Source: Cryptomeria japonica
Lineage: Eukaryota > Streptophyta > Pinopsida > Cupressales > Cupressaceae
Length of the DNA: 64,000 bases
Direction: 5' to 3'
Assembly (NCBI RefSeq): GCF_030272615.1
Contig: NC_081406.1
Span: 213,938,997-214,002,996 of the forward strand
Part shown: piece by piece, positions 1-13,871 of the stretch
Layout of the letters: each line of letters opens with the position of its first letter
How positions within the stretch are numbered: position 1 is the first letter of the stretch
Made by a program: the position numbers and the translations under genes
The notes under the pieces: model-generated
The model's input: the letters and a program-made list of their open reading frames with translations, nothing else
Told to the model about the DNA's origin: nothing
The model's database searches: none

Positions 1-655
1 TTCCTAGGACAAGTATTCCAAATTTAATCATACTAGATCAGGAGGAGCATCAAGCGGGTGATTGGTGAAGAAATCCTGTTTCCTCGGGAAAGACGAGCCA
101 TCTTCCCTTCACAACTTATCTCTATTTTCTTGTCAAATGCTTTTGACTTGGTCCAATCCCTTTCAATGCTTGAGTTAATTGCTGCCAAAGTTGTCAAGCA
201 TGAATTTCTGCTTGGTAATAAACTTCTCCTTGCAACCCAAAGATATGACTTATGGGAGGGTAACGCCCACATTGGGGGCATTTTCTCGTGACATTTCCGT
301 CTATCCAGACATGTCTTTGTGTCAATTTATGATAACATTAAACATACGTTGGAGATGCAGAACTTTTCTTATATCCAAAGTGCTTTGGATAAACACCGTA
401 GGGAAATAGGGTAGGAATTGGTTACTTTGGTTAAGAAAAAGTTGAATGCCTTGTTAATTCTATTGAATGTTGAACCTCTCGAGGTGAATCTACCCCTGCG
501 ACCGGTAGTGCCAGATTTTAATGTTGCCTTAGGGCCTGTGCTATCGCAAGGCTCTAATGAAGCTGTAGGGTCAACTCAAATTCCACCTATAATCGACAGG
601 GGCATGGTGCAAGAACATCAAGATGAAACAATCCAGTCGATGGATAAGTAAGGCA
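1..655 (+). pseudogene. Decayed ORF of unknown function, 5' end outside window
   Basis: One frame (codons beginning at 1, 4, 7...) reads as protein-like sequence from about position 43 to 651, interrupted only by stops near 289 and 413. The best stretches are SMLELIAAKVVKHEFLLGNK near 165-225 and the segment 418-651, which starts ELVTLVKKKLNALL and ends in a Pro/Gln/Glu-rich tail. I do not recognise the family. A LINE-like 3' end follows directly on the same strand. This could therefore be the last ORF of a retroelement, or a host fragment carried with it. That the region was once coding is moderately supported; its function is unknown. Confidence 0.4.
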
Positions 656-1064
656 GAGGGTAAATTCTGTTACCTATTTTGATGGGCATAATTATGGACG
701 TCGGATGGCTCTCCATTTTCAAAACTGTTGAGGATGGCCATGTTGCAAAATTATAAGTCTACGCACAAAATTAACTATCTCAAGTTAATATTTTTGGAAT
801 GTAACGAGATCGAGTTAGTTATGTTGTCCTGCAGCCAATTGGAAAATTGGTATTCTGGTCTTGTAAAAATGACATTTCTATCATTTCACTAATTTAGTTG
901 CATTAGGTTAACGCTAGTTTTTAGGGGATTTCGTTTGAAATTGTAGCTATAACCGGAGGTTTTCTTTTTTCTGGTTCTTTCCTGCCGGTATGCTTGTTGA
1001 AATAGATTTTGTATCCTATTATTATATTAATATATATGTGGCTTGCCACCTTGCTTAAAAAAAA
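656..1064 (+). mobile_element. LINE-like 3' untranslated tail with poly(A)
   Basis: The block ends in GGCTTGCCACCTTGCTT followed by eight A residues at 1057-1064, the form typical of 3' ends of plant L1 elements. No RT coding sequence lies upstream within the window, so this is either a 5'-truncated copy or the end of the element that contains the decayed ORF at 1-655. No target-site duplication was identified. Confidence 0.45.
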
Positions 1065-3750
1065 TTATCATTATTTTATTTGAATTTCATATATATTTAA
1101 TTTAATCAACCAATTTTTTTTTTTATATTAAACAAATAAATTTTAAAAAAATAAATATTCAAAGGCAGTTGAAGAGAAAAAGAATAACTCTCAAAGGAGA
1201 CTACAACTGAATGGACTTAACAAAAGCCATACAATAGCACATAATTTTGTCTAAAGCAATCATACAATAACACATGATTTAGTTTGAAACACTTTATATA
1301 AGTCAAAATTGCTGCTGGTTTGAAATTGTTTGAATTGATTTTGAATTTGCAGCATATGATCCATAGCCATTACATTCTTCTTAGATAGGTCTTGTAACTA
1401 CCAAAAAAGGAAGCAACCTGAAAAACATATGTCAAAGTAAAACCTTAAAGTATCAATTTCTTGAAAATAATTGCTAAAAATCATTTGGTCTTCCAAGTAT
1501 ATTTTAAAATTATTTCTCTAATAGAATTAGAAATTGCATTATTGTGAGGACCAAAATCAAGAATAGCTTCATTCCAATTCAATTTGTAATAAAAAAAATG
1601 AAAAATAGCAATTTTTTTTTTTTAAAAATATCATTAAAAAAAAGACAACCAAACTTCCTCTTGCCTTACTAATCATGCTAAGCCGTCACCATAAATACTT
1701 ACTATTTTATAAACAAAAGAAAACTTCCTTTTGCTATGCCTTATTAATCCTTACGAATCTTGATAAGCCACTAAGCCTATCACCACAATACTTATTGTTG
1801 TGTCTCTAAAGAGAAAGAAAATCATTCAATAAATTCTCTAAAACACACCTACAATACTTTATAAGAAGACACATCTTTAAATCTTCTATACTCAAACCTA
1901 TACTTTCAAAGTTCAACAATAGTTTGGAGTTATAAATTACTTAGAAATGCGCTATATATAAAACTTCTCTACCATATCTTCAAAGTTTGCTTTCATCATA
2001 TCTTTCTCCGATTCTTCCAAGGTTGCAAAAAGAAATAAAATCCCTATACAATTCATAGTCTACTTCCACCATATTTTTTAAAATATAATTCAATGTTTAC
2101 TTCCACCCTATTCTTAAAAGCATCATCTTTACGTATCCTTAGAATCATAAAAATATTCGTGTTCTCGTACTCTCCCTATTATGAGATTACTATTATGAAA
2201 TCGAAAGATTAAGGAGTGGTACTCTAATCTTCAAAACTTCTCGAATGTTAAGACCCCTTATCAAATGAATGGATTAAATATAGTATTAAACATAATGACA
2301 TGTTACAAAACCTTCTCAAATCCCTCCTTCCATCAAATGGAAATAAAATTAAATATTAATAAAAAAACGTAATCGCCCCCTTCCAATCATATGAAACTTA
2401 AATTAGATATCAACATAATGTCATGTTAATCAAAATAGAACCTAATCATCCTATAATCCCTTTGATCAATATACTAAACCGAGTACTTTTGTTCATTAAG
2501 ATCGGAATAACAAGAGACACAAATCGTCAAGTTCCTGCCAATAGTGTGCTTAATAGAGAGTTGGAAATAGAAAATGATTTGGTTAGTTTAGAGGTAGAGG
2601 GGGAATGAATGAGAGAGGAAGAAGGTGACAAAGAAAAGTAGTAACCGCAATCTATGGATGGGTAGGTATGGGTTTGATGAATGATAAGAATCAAAATCCT
2701 AAATCCCACTAAAGATGAAGGAATGATATAAGAGTGAGGTAGAGATTGACATAAATCGTATATTTAACTAATAATATGAAACCCAAGGGTCAAATCACTG
2801 GTGGATGGAGTGGGTGGAAGTAAGGTCACTCTCTGAGCTACGAACCCTAGAAAGAGATACATATATGAAATGAAAAATCAAATAAAAACCTAACCAAATC
2901 TATAATTATAACTAATATAGATTTATTAGTTGGATTGATAATTGTAATACATAATAAAAAAATAAATGAGATAGTTTAATAGGAGTACTTATCTCTAAAT
3001 GCACCAACTATTGGATGAACGCTCATTACACAAGTAGAGAAAACAAAGCTAAGTTTATTTGACGCAAACAATTTTAAAGCACTAAAATAAAAACAAGTTT
3101 TCCTAAAATTTCTATATAATGAAAGAGGAAATAGAATCCTAACCAAATCTTATGAAAAGGTAAAGAAGAAATAAACATAAAACCCTAATGTAGAATAAAT
3201 AACCTTAGGGCCAAAGTCTATGAGGTGATATATGACATATTAGGTTCACCAATTTATGTAAGAAAATATAATTCTTTATATTGAATAATGCAAGGTAATT
3301 AAATAAATACAATCTTTAATAATAGATTTATTAGTTGGGTTGATAATTGTAATAAATATTAAAAAAGTAAATGAGTGAGTTTAATAAGGGTACTTATATC
3401 TAAACACATCAACTATTAGAGAATGATTTTTTATTATACAAATAGAGTAAAAAATGTACCAGTTATTGGAGTAACCAAAAAATGTCCAATATATTAAAAA
3501 TAAATATACATTCTAAGTTCATTTGAGGCAAACATTTTAAAACACTAAGATAAAAATAAGTTTTTTGAAATATAATATTTATATTTGTTTTAGTGTAAAA
3601 ATATTTGACTCACAAATGTTTTATTTAAGACATTTGAAATTTAATTTTTATTGAATATAAAAATTAAATATAAAAAAATTAATAATTTGTATACCTTATA
3701 TCTACTCCAAAATTATAAAATACTTTAAAAATAGTTTACATGTATATTTG
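1065..3750. other. AT-rich non-coding DNA with a dispersed direct duplication
   Basis: No convincing gene is present; the short ORFs are chance frames. A segment of roughly 190-260 bp occurs twice in the same orientation, at about 2925-3120 and 3328-3590. Both copies contain TTATTAGTTG, GATAATTGTAATA, TTTAATA.G and GCAAACA..TTTTAAA blocks, separated by about 200 bp. This suggests an old local duplication or two copies of an unclassified element. Confidence 0.5.
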
Positions 3751-3895
3751 TTTTTTTTTATCAGTAAAACGCCGAAGCCAAAATATTTTATTAATTATAA
3801 ACAAGATTACATTCTCCGCTCAGTGCGGGCGCCGATAGGAAAGAGCGGAGAGGAGAAAACCTTCGGCCTTTCCTGGGACATTAAGTCCTGTTAGA
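3751..3895 (-). mobile_element. LINE 3' end (minus strand)
   Basis: The plus strand shows nine T residues at 3751-3759 followed by ATCAGTAAAACGCCGAAGCC. Read on the minus strand this is a LINE-type 3' end, ending in GGCTTCGGCGTTTTACTGAT and poly(A). The GC-rich stretch at 3815-3895 (GCTCAGTGCGGGCGCCGA) contrasts with the AT-rich surroundings. No RT domain is attached, so it is either a 5'-truncated copy or the 3' end of an element that includes the ORF at 5118-5945. Confidence 0.5.
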
Positions 3896-5117
3896 TAATG
3901 TATCTAAAACTCAACAACAGTTATAATTACAACATAACCTTTTGAATCTTTCTTTCTAGATTAAGCATACTCTTGCAGGTCAGATGATTTTCTCTCCCTC
4001 ATCTCATTTTGTTGTGTTAGTATTCCATCATGGGAATGCTCCTGTCAGCATTCTGCCTTCAATCCCACTAGTATATTTCCTCATTTATCTTGACATCGAG
4101 ACTTTTTGCTAGCTCTATCACTTGCAAAATAATCTTAATGCTGCCCTACAACAAACCACTTCATGATTTGTTAGCCCAGATAAAACAAACAATTTTCATA
4201 TACCATGGTTTGCATAACACTTTCCAATACTGCTATTACAACCATGGTATTTTTTATATTGAGACAATAGAGAAATCCTTTTAATGTTGACTGCAAGATG
4301 AAAGATTACCCAGGTTACAATAGCATTGTGAGAAGTGACCCTGTCGAGATTGTCATATAGATCATTAACACAACCTTGTATATCATTAGTTCCAGGATAA
4401 CATCTTTATATAATTAAGTCAAACAAAATATTAACATAGCAAGGGTCTGAAAAGAGAGGATAATCTATCCTCCCTAAAGAGCTGAAATTCCATATCACTC
4501 ATCCACAACAAGTTTCAATCCTATTTTATTTCCATTAACAGGAGATTTCATTTTCTTTCCACAAAGGATGACGTCCAGATCCTTTCCAGAGACTATGTGT
4601 ATGAAGCTATATATATGCATATGTGTGTGAAGGGTCTAAGTCCCAGAGTACCAGCCTGTGTGGATCATCAAGAAAGGTTAAAAACAATTGTTCACCCTTA
4701 TACCAGGGTTAACCTAGTTCCTAAGAGAACCAAGCCATAACCATAAGTAGGTAAGATAATTATATTATTTGCTTTTTATCCGTTTAGACCCACAATCAGG
4801 ATTTGCTAAATTACCCCTATCTTTATCATGCAAAATTCTGAGAATGCATCCAAATTAGAGCAAACAATGAAATAAATTTGATGCGAGAAGAACACGGAGT
4901 TGGAAATAGAACAACTTAATAATATAGCTAAGCTACATATAATATTAACCTGAACATCCAAATGTCTATATAACTTGTATCAAAACTAAAAAGTATAAGC
5001 AGTCTTTAAGTATCAAAGGAAACCATTTAAAGCCCCAAGAGATGATAAAGTAAACCAAAAAGAAACATTAAAAACTATCCTGCAGATAGGGAACAAGTCC
5101 TAGGACTTAGGATAATC
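3896..5117. other. No gene recognised
   Basis: AT-rich sequence with no long frame, RNA gene or repeat that I can support. It may be untranslated sequence between the minus-strand ORF at 5118-5945 and the LINE-like 3' end at 3751. Confidence 0.4.
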
Positions 5118-5945
5118 TCAACACCTTCTCGATCGCACCTTACTTGTCGTCGTCCCTAAACTAGCAGGGGGTTCATCTAGACTGGAGGTAGGGTCGAAAG
5201 GGATCTCCATATCATCAGGGACTACTTCAATATTTTTTGCCTCGAGATAGTTAGCCAACCATCTGTTACTAGGCGGTTTTTTAACATACAGGAGCCACAT
5301 AAGAAAGAAAAAATTCCCCTGCCTTATCGGATTATAGGCCGCAAAGGCAGCCTCATCTTCTATTTCCAAGATTGGAAATCTTGGCACCGATTTGTTTTTC
5401 CATATGAATCTGTCATAGTCGCAGGGCTTAGGAACAATTAACTCCTCATCCACGTTGATGACAACCCTATCCAGTTCACCCAGCAGTTCCCTCTTAAAGA
5501 CACTTTTGCATAATTTCACAACCAACTCCCTATCCCTCTCAAAGTGCATGGCCACCACTGAAAACATTGCAGCTATATCAGAGTTGGCCCTAGTGCGGTC
5601 ATCATTCTTAATATACTCTTCCCCTAATATTTTATTGATCGCCCAAACAACTAGGACATTTGGGAATACCAGAATGCCTTTCAATCTATCTTCTTTGATG
5701 TCCCCTATAAATGCTATTTGACGCTTGAGCCCCACCAGCCTCAGTGGTGTATCTATAATGAGCTTAACTCACTCAGATCACCAAACAACCTCGATTATAT
5801 TGGGATTACCGACTGCTCTATAAACAGAGCCATTACTATATTAATTGTGCTTTGAAAGGCTCCATAAAATACAATGCAACTATCTCGATAAGGGACCAGT
5901 TTGATTGCTTAAGAGTGTCAGAGGGGCAATAATGAAGGGTCATGA
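5118..5945 (-). pseudogene. Unrecognised ORF, probably retroelement-associated
   Basis: The clean part is 205 codons (5735-5118) and begins at a GTG, so the true start lies further upstream. The same frame reads back through stops to about 5945, with segments such as NGSVYRAVGNPNIIEVVW and VKLIIDTPLRLVGLKRQ. The protein is mixed helical and charged, with a conserved-looking middle (FERDRELVVKLCKSVFKREL) and an aromatic patch GNFFFLMWLLYVKKP. The C-terminus is Ser/Thr/Arg-rich and ends KVRSRRC. I do not recognise the family. Like the ORF at 13872-15532, it sits upstream of a LINE-like 3' end on the same strand. Confidence 0.45.
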
Positions 5946-6130
5946 TGCAAGGAGAGTGGAGAAAGACGATCTCCAAGATCAAGGTAATTACTACCGCTGA
6001 CGTTAATTGAGCTCTCTACATACTAGTCATAGCTAGCTAGCGCGGCAAGGAAGCTCACATCAACGTCTCTATATATGCTGCCAGAATAGAGGTTTTAATA
6101 TGAGTAGAAGAAAAGGCTATGATCGACAAC

Positions 6131-7020
<890 letters not shown>

Positions 7021-7221
7021 TAACAACCTGTGAGATGAGAAAAGGCATGAATATATAAAGTTCTTCTATATATCAGCATAATGATTATTTTCTTGGAAGG
7101 TAATGAGATATATAATCTATGTCCACCCTCCAAGCCTCTTATCTTCTATCCCCTTATAGATCAAGGAGCGAGGGGGAGGTTTGATCTCAGAATTTTTGAG
7201 GCTACATACATGATGTAACTG

Positions 7222-10200
7222 TTAGTCTATGTAGATCCCATCTGCCCCCATATTAGCTAATTCATCCGCCTTAGAATTACCCTCATGAAAGATGTGATTA
7301 AAAATGATCTTCTTGAATGCCTTGCTCAGGTTTAAATATCTGTTAAGCAATGCATCTAACTTCCAGCTTAGAATAGATCCTTTTCTCATAGCATTGATTA
7401 TAATGGCCGAGTCCCTTTCGACAACCAATTTCTCCACTCCTAATGCGTTGCATATTTTGATCCCTTCCACTAGCACCATGAATTCTGCCCTATTGTTAGT
7501 TTCAAAGCCTATTGGTTTGGCCCTCCAAGCCACCTCAGTCCCATCTGACTTGTGAAGCCAACAACCAATGCCAACCTATCCTGGATTACCTCTGGAGGCT
7601 CCATCAAAGTTTAGCTTAAACCAACCCATCTTAGGTGGTTTCCAAACACAAGTTTCCCTTTTACCTTTACCTAGCTTAGGATCTGGTCCAATATAAAAGG
7701 AAATCTTCAATCCATTCCAACGCCTCCTCATCTTCTCATCCCAGAAGGACATATTTGCCTCCCCATGCCAACCCTTCATTAGTCTATTATTCAAAATTTC
7801 AATAATAACAACTATTATTTTGTTAGTATGTTGTTCCCAACCCAACTTCTATCCTTTGAAGAGTCTCCTATTTCTCTCTTTCCAGAGTTCCTAGATAACA
7901 ATAGATGGAGAAATGATCCACATACCTCCATACAAATACTTCATGTTTCGTATAGGCCAAGCTTGAAACATGTTCAGAACAGAGCTTGATATTGCTGTAC
8001 TCCATCCCAGTTTATTATGGAGCCAGTTCCAGCATTGAAGTGAGAAATCATAGGATAATAAAAGTGATCCACATTTTCCTCCTCCGTTTCTCAAAGAGGG
8101 CATCTGCTTGGTCCTTCATAATCCCGTTTTCTAAATAGGTCGGATGTAAGGACCCTATTCTGAACGACTAACCACGAGAACATACCTACCTTTGGGAGAC
8201 AGTTTTTATCCCAACATAACTTTAATGGAATGTTACATTTTGGACTTAGCTATTTTTCAGCCAAAAAATTATAGCCTTCCTTGGTGTTATAGCTTCCAAA
8301 TTTGGATCCATCCCACACTAGTTTATCATGGCTGAGCTAGAAAGAAATGATTCTTGATTATAGGATTCAAATCAACCCCTCTTTCTCTCCATTCAGAATG
8401 TCTATGTTATCCAAATATTTCCATCTCCACTTATTGGTTATGCTTCCATCTTCTACTTCAATATAATTCTTGACATATTTTCCCCATCTATCTTCCAAGA
8501 GGGTTTTTGCAATTTTGAAATTAGCCAATTTGTTGATTATCGGATAATCACCACATGAGTCTGACCAGAACAAGGCCTAACTAGCCTCTCCTAGATTCCA
8601 TGTGAGTTTTTCCAAAATAATTCTTCTGCAATCAAGCATGAAGTTCCAAATGCGTGACCCTCTTGGGGGGTTAGCAGTTCTAAAGATGCTCTCAGGGTTG
8701 ATTCTATTCAAATATTTATGATACAAGATTTTGGCCCATTTAAGGTGAGGGGATTTATGCATATTCCACACTAATTTCACCCCTAAGGCCTTACTTTGAT
8801 CTCTAATGTTCTTAATTCCAACCCCACCACTCTCCTTAGGCTTGCAAACCTTATCCCAAGCCATTAATGCATATTTCTTTTTATCTCTTGACCCTTGCCA
8901 GAAGAAATTTCTTAGGATCTTGTTTAGCTCCTCCTTTTTGGCTGTCGGGAGGTCAATACATGACAATTGATAAATTGGCATGGAAGAGAGGACTGATTTT
9001 ATCATGGTGGCTCTACTCGCTGAGGAGAGCCATTTTCCTTTCCAGGATTCTGCTTTGGAATTTAATTTGTTGACAATATGATCCCAAATTTTAAAAGATC
9101 TACTACCTTTTTCTAAGGGTAAGCTGAGGTATTTACATGGTAATTCCCGTGTCCTAAAATTCAGAATATTGCGGATTGCATATTCTTCATTTTTATTAGT
9201 GTTAAAAAAGAAGATTTCAGATTTTTCAGTGTTAATTTCCTGCCCTAAAGCCCTGGTATAGGAATTGAGGATAACCTTGAAAGAGCTTGCCTCTTGTCTC
9301 TTGCCTAGGCCATATAACATAGTGTCATAAAAAAAATGATGATGAGTGATGGGAGCTACCCCCCTGGTTATTCTAATGCCTGCTAGGGACTTCCTCTCTC
9401 TAGCTCTAGAAATTGACCTACCTAGAGATTCTGTCGTAATGATAAAGAGGAAGGGAGAAGTAGGATCCCCCTGCCTTAACCCCCTTGAAGTGCCAAAGAA
9501 GCCCTCAGGGGAGCCGTTTACCAGGATGGACATTCTAAGAGAGGAAATGCATTCATAAAGAAGGTTTATCCATGATTTAGCAAAACCAAAGGCTTCCAGA
9601 AATTTACAAAGGAAGTGCCAGTCCACTTTATCATGAGCTTTCTTAATATATAGCTTGATAAGCATACTCGATTCCTTGTTTTGTTGGATGGAGTGAATGG
9701 CCTCTTGGGCAGTGATAATACCATAAAAAATAGACCTGCCTAGGACAAACTCGTTTGATCTTCACTTATAAGGAGAGGGAGCAGTTTCTGCAGTCTGTTG
9801 GCAATAGTTTTGGAGAGTAGTTTGTAAATAGTATTGTAGAGAGATATTGGTCTCAAATAGTCAAAGGTCTCTACCTTTTCCTTCTTAGGAATAAAGGTAA
9901 TAAAATTGTTGTTGATTTCCTTGAGCACCTTACCCGAGTTTCTGGCTCCCTCCAATGCCCTCGTTACATCATCCCCAATAAAGGGCCAACACTTCTAAAA
10001 AAAGGCAGTTGGGAAGCCATCAGGCCCTGGAGCCTTGTCAGGGTTCATTTGACTAAGGGCTACTTCCACTTCTTCTTTGGTAAAACTAGCACTTACACTC
10101 TTGTTTTGTGCATCAGTAATAATATTTGGGATGCTAGCTAGGATAGTATTTCGAGAGCTTAGGTTAGAGCCTTCCCAGTTATTTAAAATGTTCTCAAAAT

Positions 10201-11382
10201 ACTTGACTGCCTCTACTGCAATTTGGTTAAGGTCCTCTATATAATGTCTATCACCCAATCTAATTTGGTTATTGTGAAAAAACTTATAATTCCTATCTCC
10301 ATCACTTAACCACAGCTCTCTGGAATTTTGGCGCCAAAAAACTTCGTCCTTAGCCAATATATCCTCATAATTCACTAGTAACCTTTTTTCTTCCACGAAG
10401 AGAGATTGATCCATCCCTTTATCCATAACTATCCTATTGAGCGCACTAATCTCACCCTCTATTCTGGCTTTTGTTTCAAAAATATTACCAAAGTGCTTTT
10501 TATTCCATCTCAACAAGTTATTCTTAACCACCTTCATCTTGCCAACAACATTAAAAAGTCTAGACCCTATGGACTCTGACTCTTTCCACCATTGCTCAAT
10601 CAGTCCCAGGACCTTATCGTCTTTCAAATACATCAATTCAAATTTAAAAGGAGATCTTTTGGGTTTGCATTCCTCTATAATTGATAACTGAATGAGACAA
10701 TGATCAGATCCAAAGACGGGAAGGACTTTTGCGCTGAGTGAATTAGGGAAGTTGACCAGACTTCCCCAAATAAAAAACCTATCCAATTTTTCCGCTATGA
10801 AGCTAAAGCCTAACCTCCTATTGTTCCAGGTGTAAGTTTCCTTCATAGTCTTAATCTCCATAAGACTGGATCTCTATACCCAATCATTAAAATCCTTCTC
10901 TGATTGTGATCTTGTATCGATCCCCCCCCCCATTTCTCTTTTGGGTCCAAGATGTCATTAAAATCTCCCCCAATGATACAAGTTCGGTTTGGGATAGTAT
11001 TTAGAAATAGATCTAGGTCCCTCCATGTCCTTCTCTTATCCTTATTTTGTGTTGGACCATATACATTTATGAGCATAAATCGAAAGTTATTTTTGATACT
11101 CTTAACCCGACCACTCATCCAATGTGCCTGGCTATTAACCATCTCAAAGGAGACCATTCTAGGGTCCCAGATTACCGCCAAGCCACCTGAGGCTCCAGTA
11201 GCCAGATGTCCTACCACCTCCCTAATGCCTAGTTTTTTCGTAAAGGTCCCAATATCATCTGAGTTAATCTTGGTTTCCTGTAACATGACTAACTCATAAC
11301 TAGTGGATGTGATGTAGTGTTTTATGATCTGCTACTTGTTAGGGGCATTCATTCCGCTAACATTCCACGAGAGGAGTTTCAT
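7222..11382 (-). pseudogene. LINE ORF2: endonuclease, RT, RNase H (copy 1)
   Basis: The start is the ATG at 11382 (MKLLSWNVSGMN). The endonuclease keeps the expected residues: SWN, QETK, GGDFND and SDH. Its frame breaks at a run of about ten C on the plus strand near 10921-10930 and resumes in the block 10861-9995. RT blocks follow at 9955-9740 (RPISLYNTIYK) and 9665-8577. The catalytic FADD box reads FFYDTMLYG, so the first Asp of the DD pair is Tyr; this alone should abolish polymerisation. RNase H (7845-7222) keeps FDGAS, RAEF, RDSA and the final Asp in NSKADELA. Additional stops lie near 11334, 8576, 8364, 7860 and 7575. Normally this protein nicks target DNA and primes reverse transcription of its own RNA; this copy cannot. 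Confidence 0.85.
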
Positions 11383-11880
11383 GGCTCCTTGGGAAGGTAC
11401 TTCCCCTTCCCTATATCAAACATAGAGGTTAATTTTACTTGGCCTTCTGCAAACCCATCCATATTTCTTAGTTCTGATAGAGATTTCCTGCCTCTTCTTT
11501 TACACTGTTTAGCACAATCCGGGGTTTCCAAGGCCCACTCATTCTAGTCAATCCCCATAAATTCCATCTTGAATTCCCCAACCTCTTCATCTATGTTGTC
11601 CAGCCCTTCCCCAAACTCATCTAGATTGCTAGCCTCCCCTTCCACATCTTTTAATTCCATGATCTCCGCAATTAGGGCTTGTTTCTGGAGACCTAATTCA
11701 TCTTTATCTGCAATTTCCTCTATGAATCTATCATAAGATCATTAATGACTTCATTACAGGCTTGGTTGATTAAATCCTCCCTCCTTTCTACTAATGACAC
11801 ATCCATCTCTGCCCTCCAGCATCTCAGGGTGCCCATTAACCACCTCGTCCCTTTCAGTAATATTGATTATCTCTACAGCT
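11379..11880 (-). pseudogene. LINE ORF1, C-terminal remnant (copy 1)
   Basis: Upstream of ORF2 on the minus strand one frame reads an acidic stretch (EGEASNLDEFGEGLDNIDEE) and a short basic stretch (CKRRGRKS). It ends GKGKYLPKEP at a TGA (11381-11379). This TGA overlaps the ORF2 ATG (11382-11380) as ATGA. ORF1 of plant L1 elements is an RNA-binding nucleic-acid chaperone; its usual N-terminal domain and zinc knuckle are not present here, consistent with 5' truncation. In-frame stops occur, for example just upstream of NEWALETPD. Confidence 0.6.
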
Positions 11881-13583
11881 TGTATATTATTTATATACAA
11901 AAGCAAATTATTTTTTATAAAAAAATTAATATATTTTTTATTTAATATATGTATGACTAATTTTTTTAACAACTATAAATTAATTTTAAAAAATGATAAT
12001 ACAATTTTAAATGATAATAAACTAATTTTAAAATTTAAGTTATTTTTTATATTATTATTTTTTAAATAATAAATGATATTTTTAAGAGTTTCAAATTTTC
12101 TTTAAGATTCTTATTCTCTTAAACTCTTTACTCTTCTTTATATCACAATTTCAATAGTTTATTTTAATCTAATGTTAAACACCTTTTTTCAGGTACCCAA
12201 TATATTAAAAAAAAAAAAATCAATAATAGCTTTTTGTTAAAAAGGCAAATTATTAAGAACTCCAAGAAAGTATGTCATTCACAAAATGCAATTAATATTA
12301 TATTCTTGCATCTTTTATTTTTTATCCAGTTTAAAAATGTTCAAATGAAAAGGTATATCTAGTGCGAGTAACAAAATTTGACGATATTTTTCGAACACAC
12401 AAAAATCTCTAGATGTGCAAAATACGACAATTTTTTTGCGCCATAGCCTGGATGACGTGGGAATAGGATGCAAAGTACTGTTGGCAGATAACAAGTAAAT
12501 ATTATAAAAATAATAAAGTAAAATTATTGACATTTGAAAAGAAAAATCAAATGAATAAATAAATTTCTTAGGTTTACAATAAATTAATAGAGTAAATTAG
12601 TATTACAAATATTTTATGTTTGAAAATTTTATTTTTAAAAACTAGTTATTCATAAATTGAATTTTAAGGTTAATAATTATTTTAATATATTAATTATTAT
12701 AAGTAGTTATAATTTCAAATTTATTTCTAAGTTTTAAAAATAAATTAATAGAACTTAAATTAGTATTATAAATTTTTATTGTTGAAAATTGTATATTCAA
12801 AGAGTAGTAGTTAATAACAACTTTTAATAAATCAATTATTAAAAATAGTTATAATGTTTAATTTATTTTTAAATTTTAAAAATAAATTAAAAAATTCTTA
12901 AAGTAATTTTTTTTTTAATGTTGAATATTAAAAATAGTTATAAATTATGAAAAAATTCTTAAAGTAATTTTTTTTTTAATGTTGAATATTATATATTTAA
13001 AAAATAATTATGTAATTATATTGTTTAATTTATTTTTAAAGTTTTAAAATAAATTTATGAATAATAAATTATTAATAATTATTTTGTTTGAAAAATATAG
13101 AAAATAAGAATAAAGTAATTCACAATTTAATATAAATCTATTAAATTTACAATATATTAATAAATCTTAAATTAATATTATACAAATAAAAAAAAATTAT
13201 GTTTAGTGAATCATGATTATATTTTTGCTACAAAACATTAAAAATATAAATACAATATAAAATAAATATTAAATTACACATTCAAAACCTAAACAAATTT
13301 TATCGCACCATTTTAAAGAAATTATTTAAAAAAATCTTCAATAAAACTATTTATTAATCTGGCATTTTCTGCATTGATAGCCTTTTTCAAAACTGCATAT
13401 TCGTATTTTCATGTGACTGAAAGCAATGCATTTAATGCATGAAGAGTACAAAACATGCTACGGGTAAATCGCTATCGGTAAAATTGCTACGGTTATAGCT
13501 TTTCTTATTTCTCGTAATTATTTAGTCTACATAAGAATTAAATTGTATGACATATATTTAATATGATTTGATTGGTGTATTAA
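11881..13583. other. Very AT-rich intergenic DNA, no gene
   Basis: Dominated by A/T runs and recurring AAATTTTAAAAATAAATT-like words. A short tandem duplication with a period of about 61 bp lies at 12889-12992, carrying TTCTTAAAGTAA followed by a T-run and AATGTTGAATATTA in both units. I see no protein-coding frame, RNA gene or element terminus. Confidence 0.6.
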
Positions 13584-13871
13584 TTTTTGATAATAAAAGC
13601 ACCCAAAAACGAGGGGGCTGACCCATGGGTACAATTAAGAAAACAATGGAAGGACCATTGTCCGCAAACAATCAGCACAAAAGCAACCTTTTACCTCTAT
13701 CAAAAACAAAAACCATCTTACGAGAGTTTATCAGCAATAAAATACTACCAGTCAGAGTATACTTCCAGTGCCACGCAGGGCTATAAGCATTAAAATATAA
13801 ACATAAGCCGAAACTAGACCTATCTAGCTTACTACACCGCATACACAAAAAACTTCTCCACATGCAGAAAA

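Larger units (their letters stand above)
7021..11880 (-). mobile_element. L1-type LINE, copy 1 (5'-truncated, inactive)
   Basis: Domains on the minus strand in order are: C-terminal end of ORF1 (11880-11379), AP endonuclease, reverse transcriptase, a zinc-knuckle-like linker, and RNase H ending at 7222. About 200 bp of 3' UTR runs into the AT microsatellite. A terminal RNase H is known in part of the plant L1 clade. The 5' end is near 11880, where sequence turns abruptly AT-rich; most of ORF1 is missing. No clear TSD was found. Confidence 0.85.
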
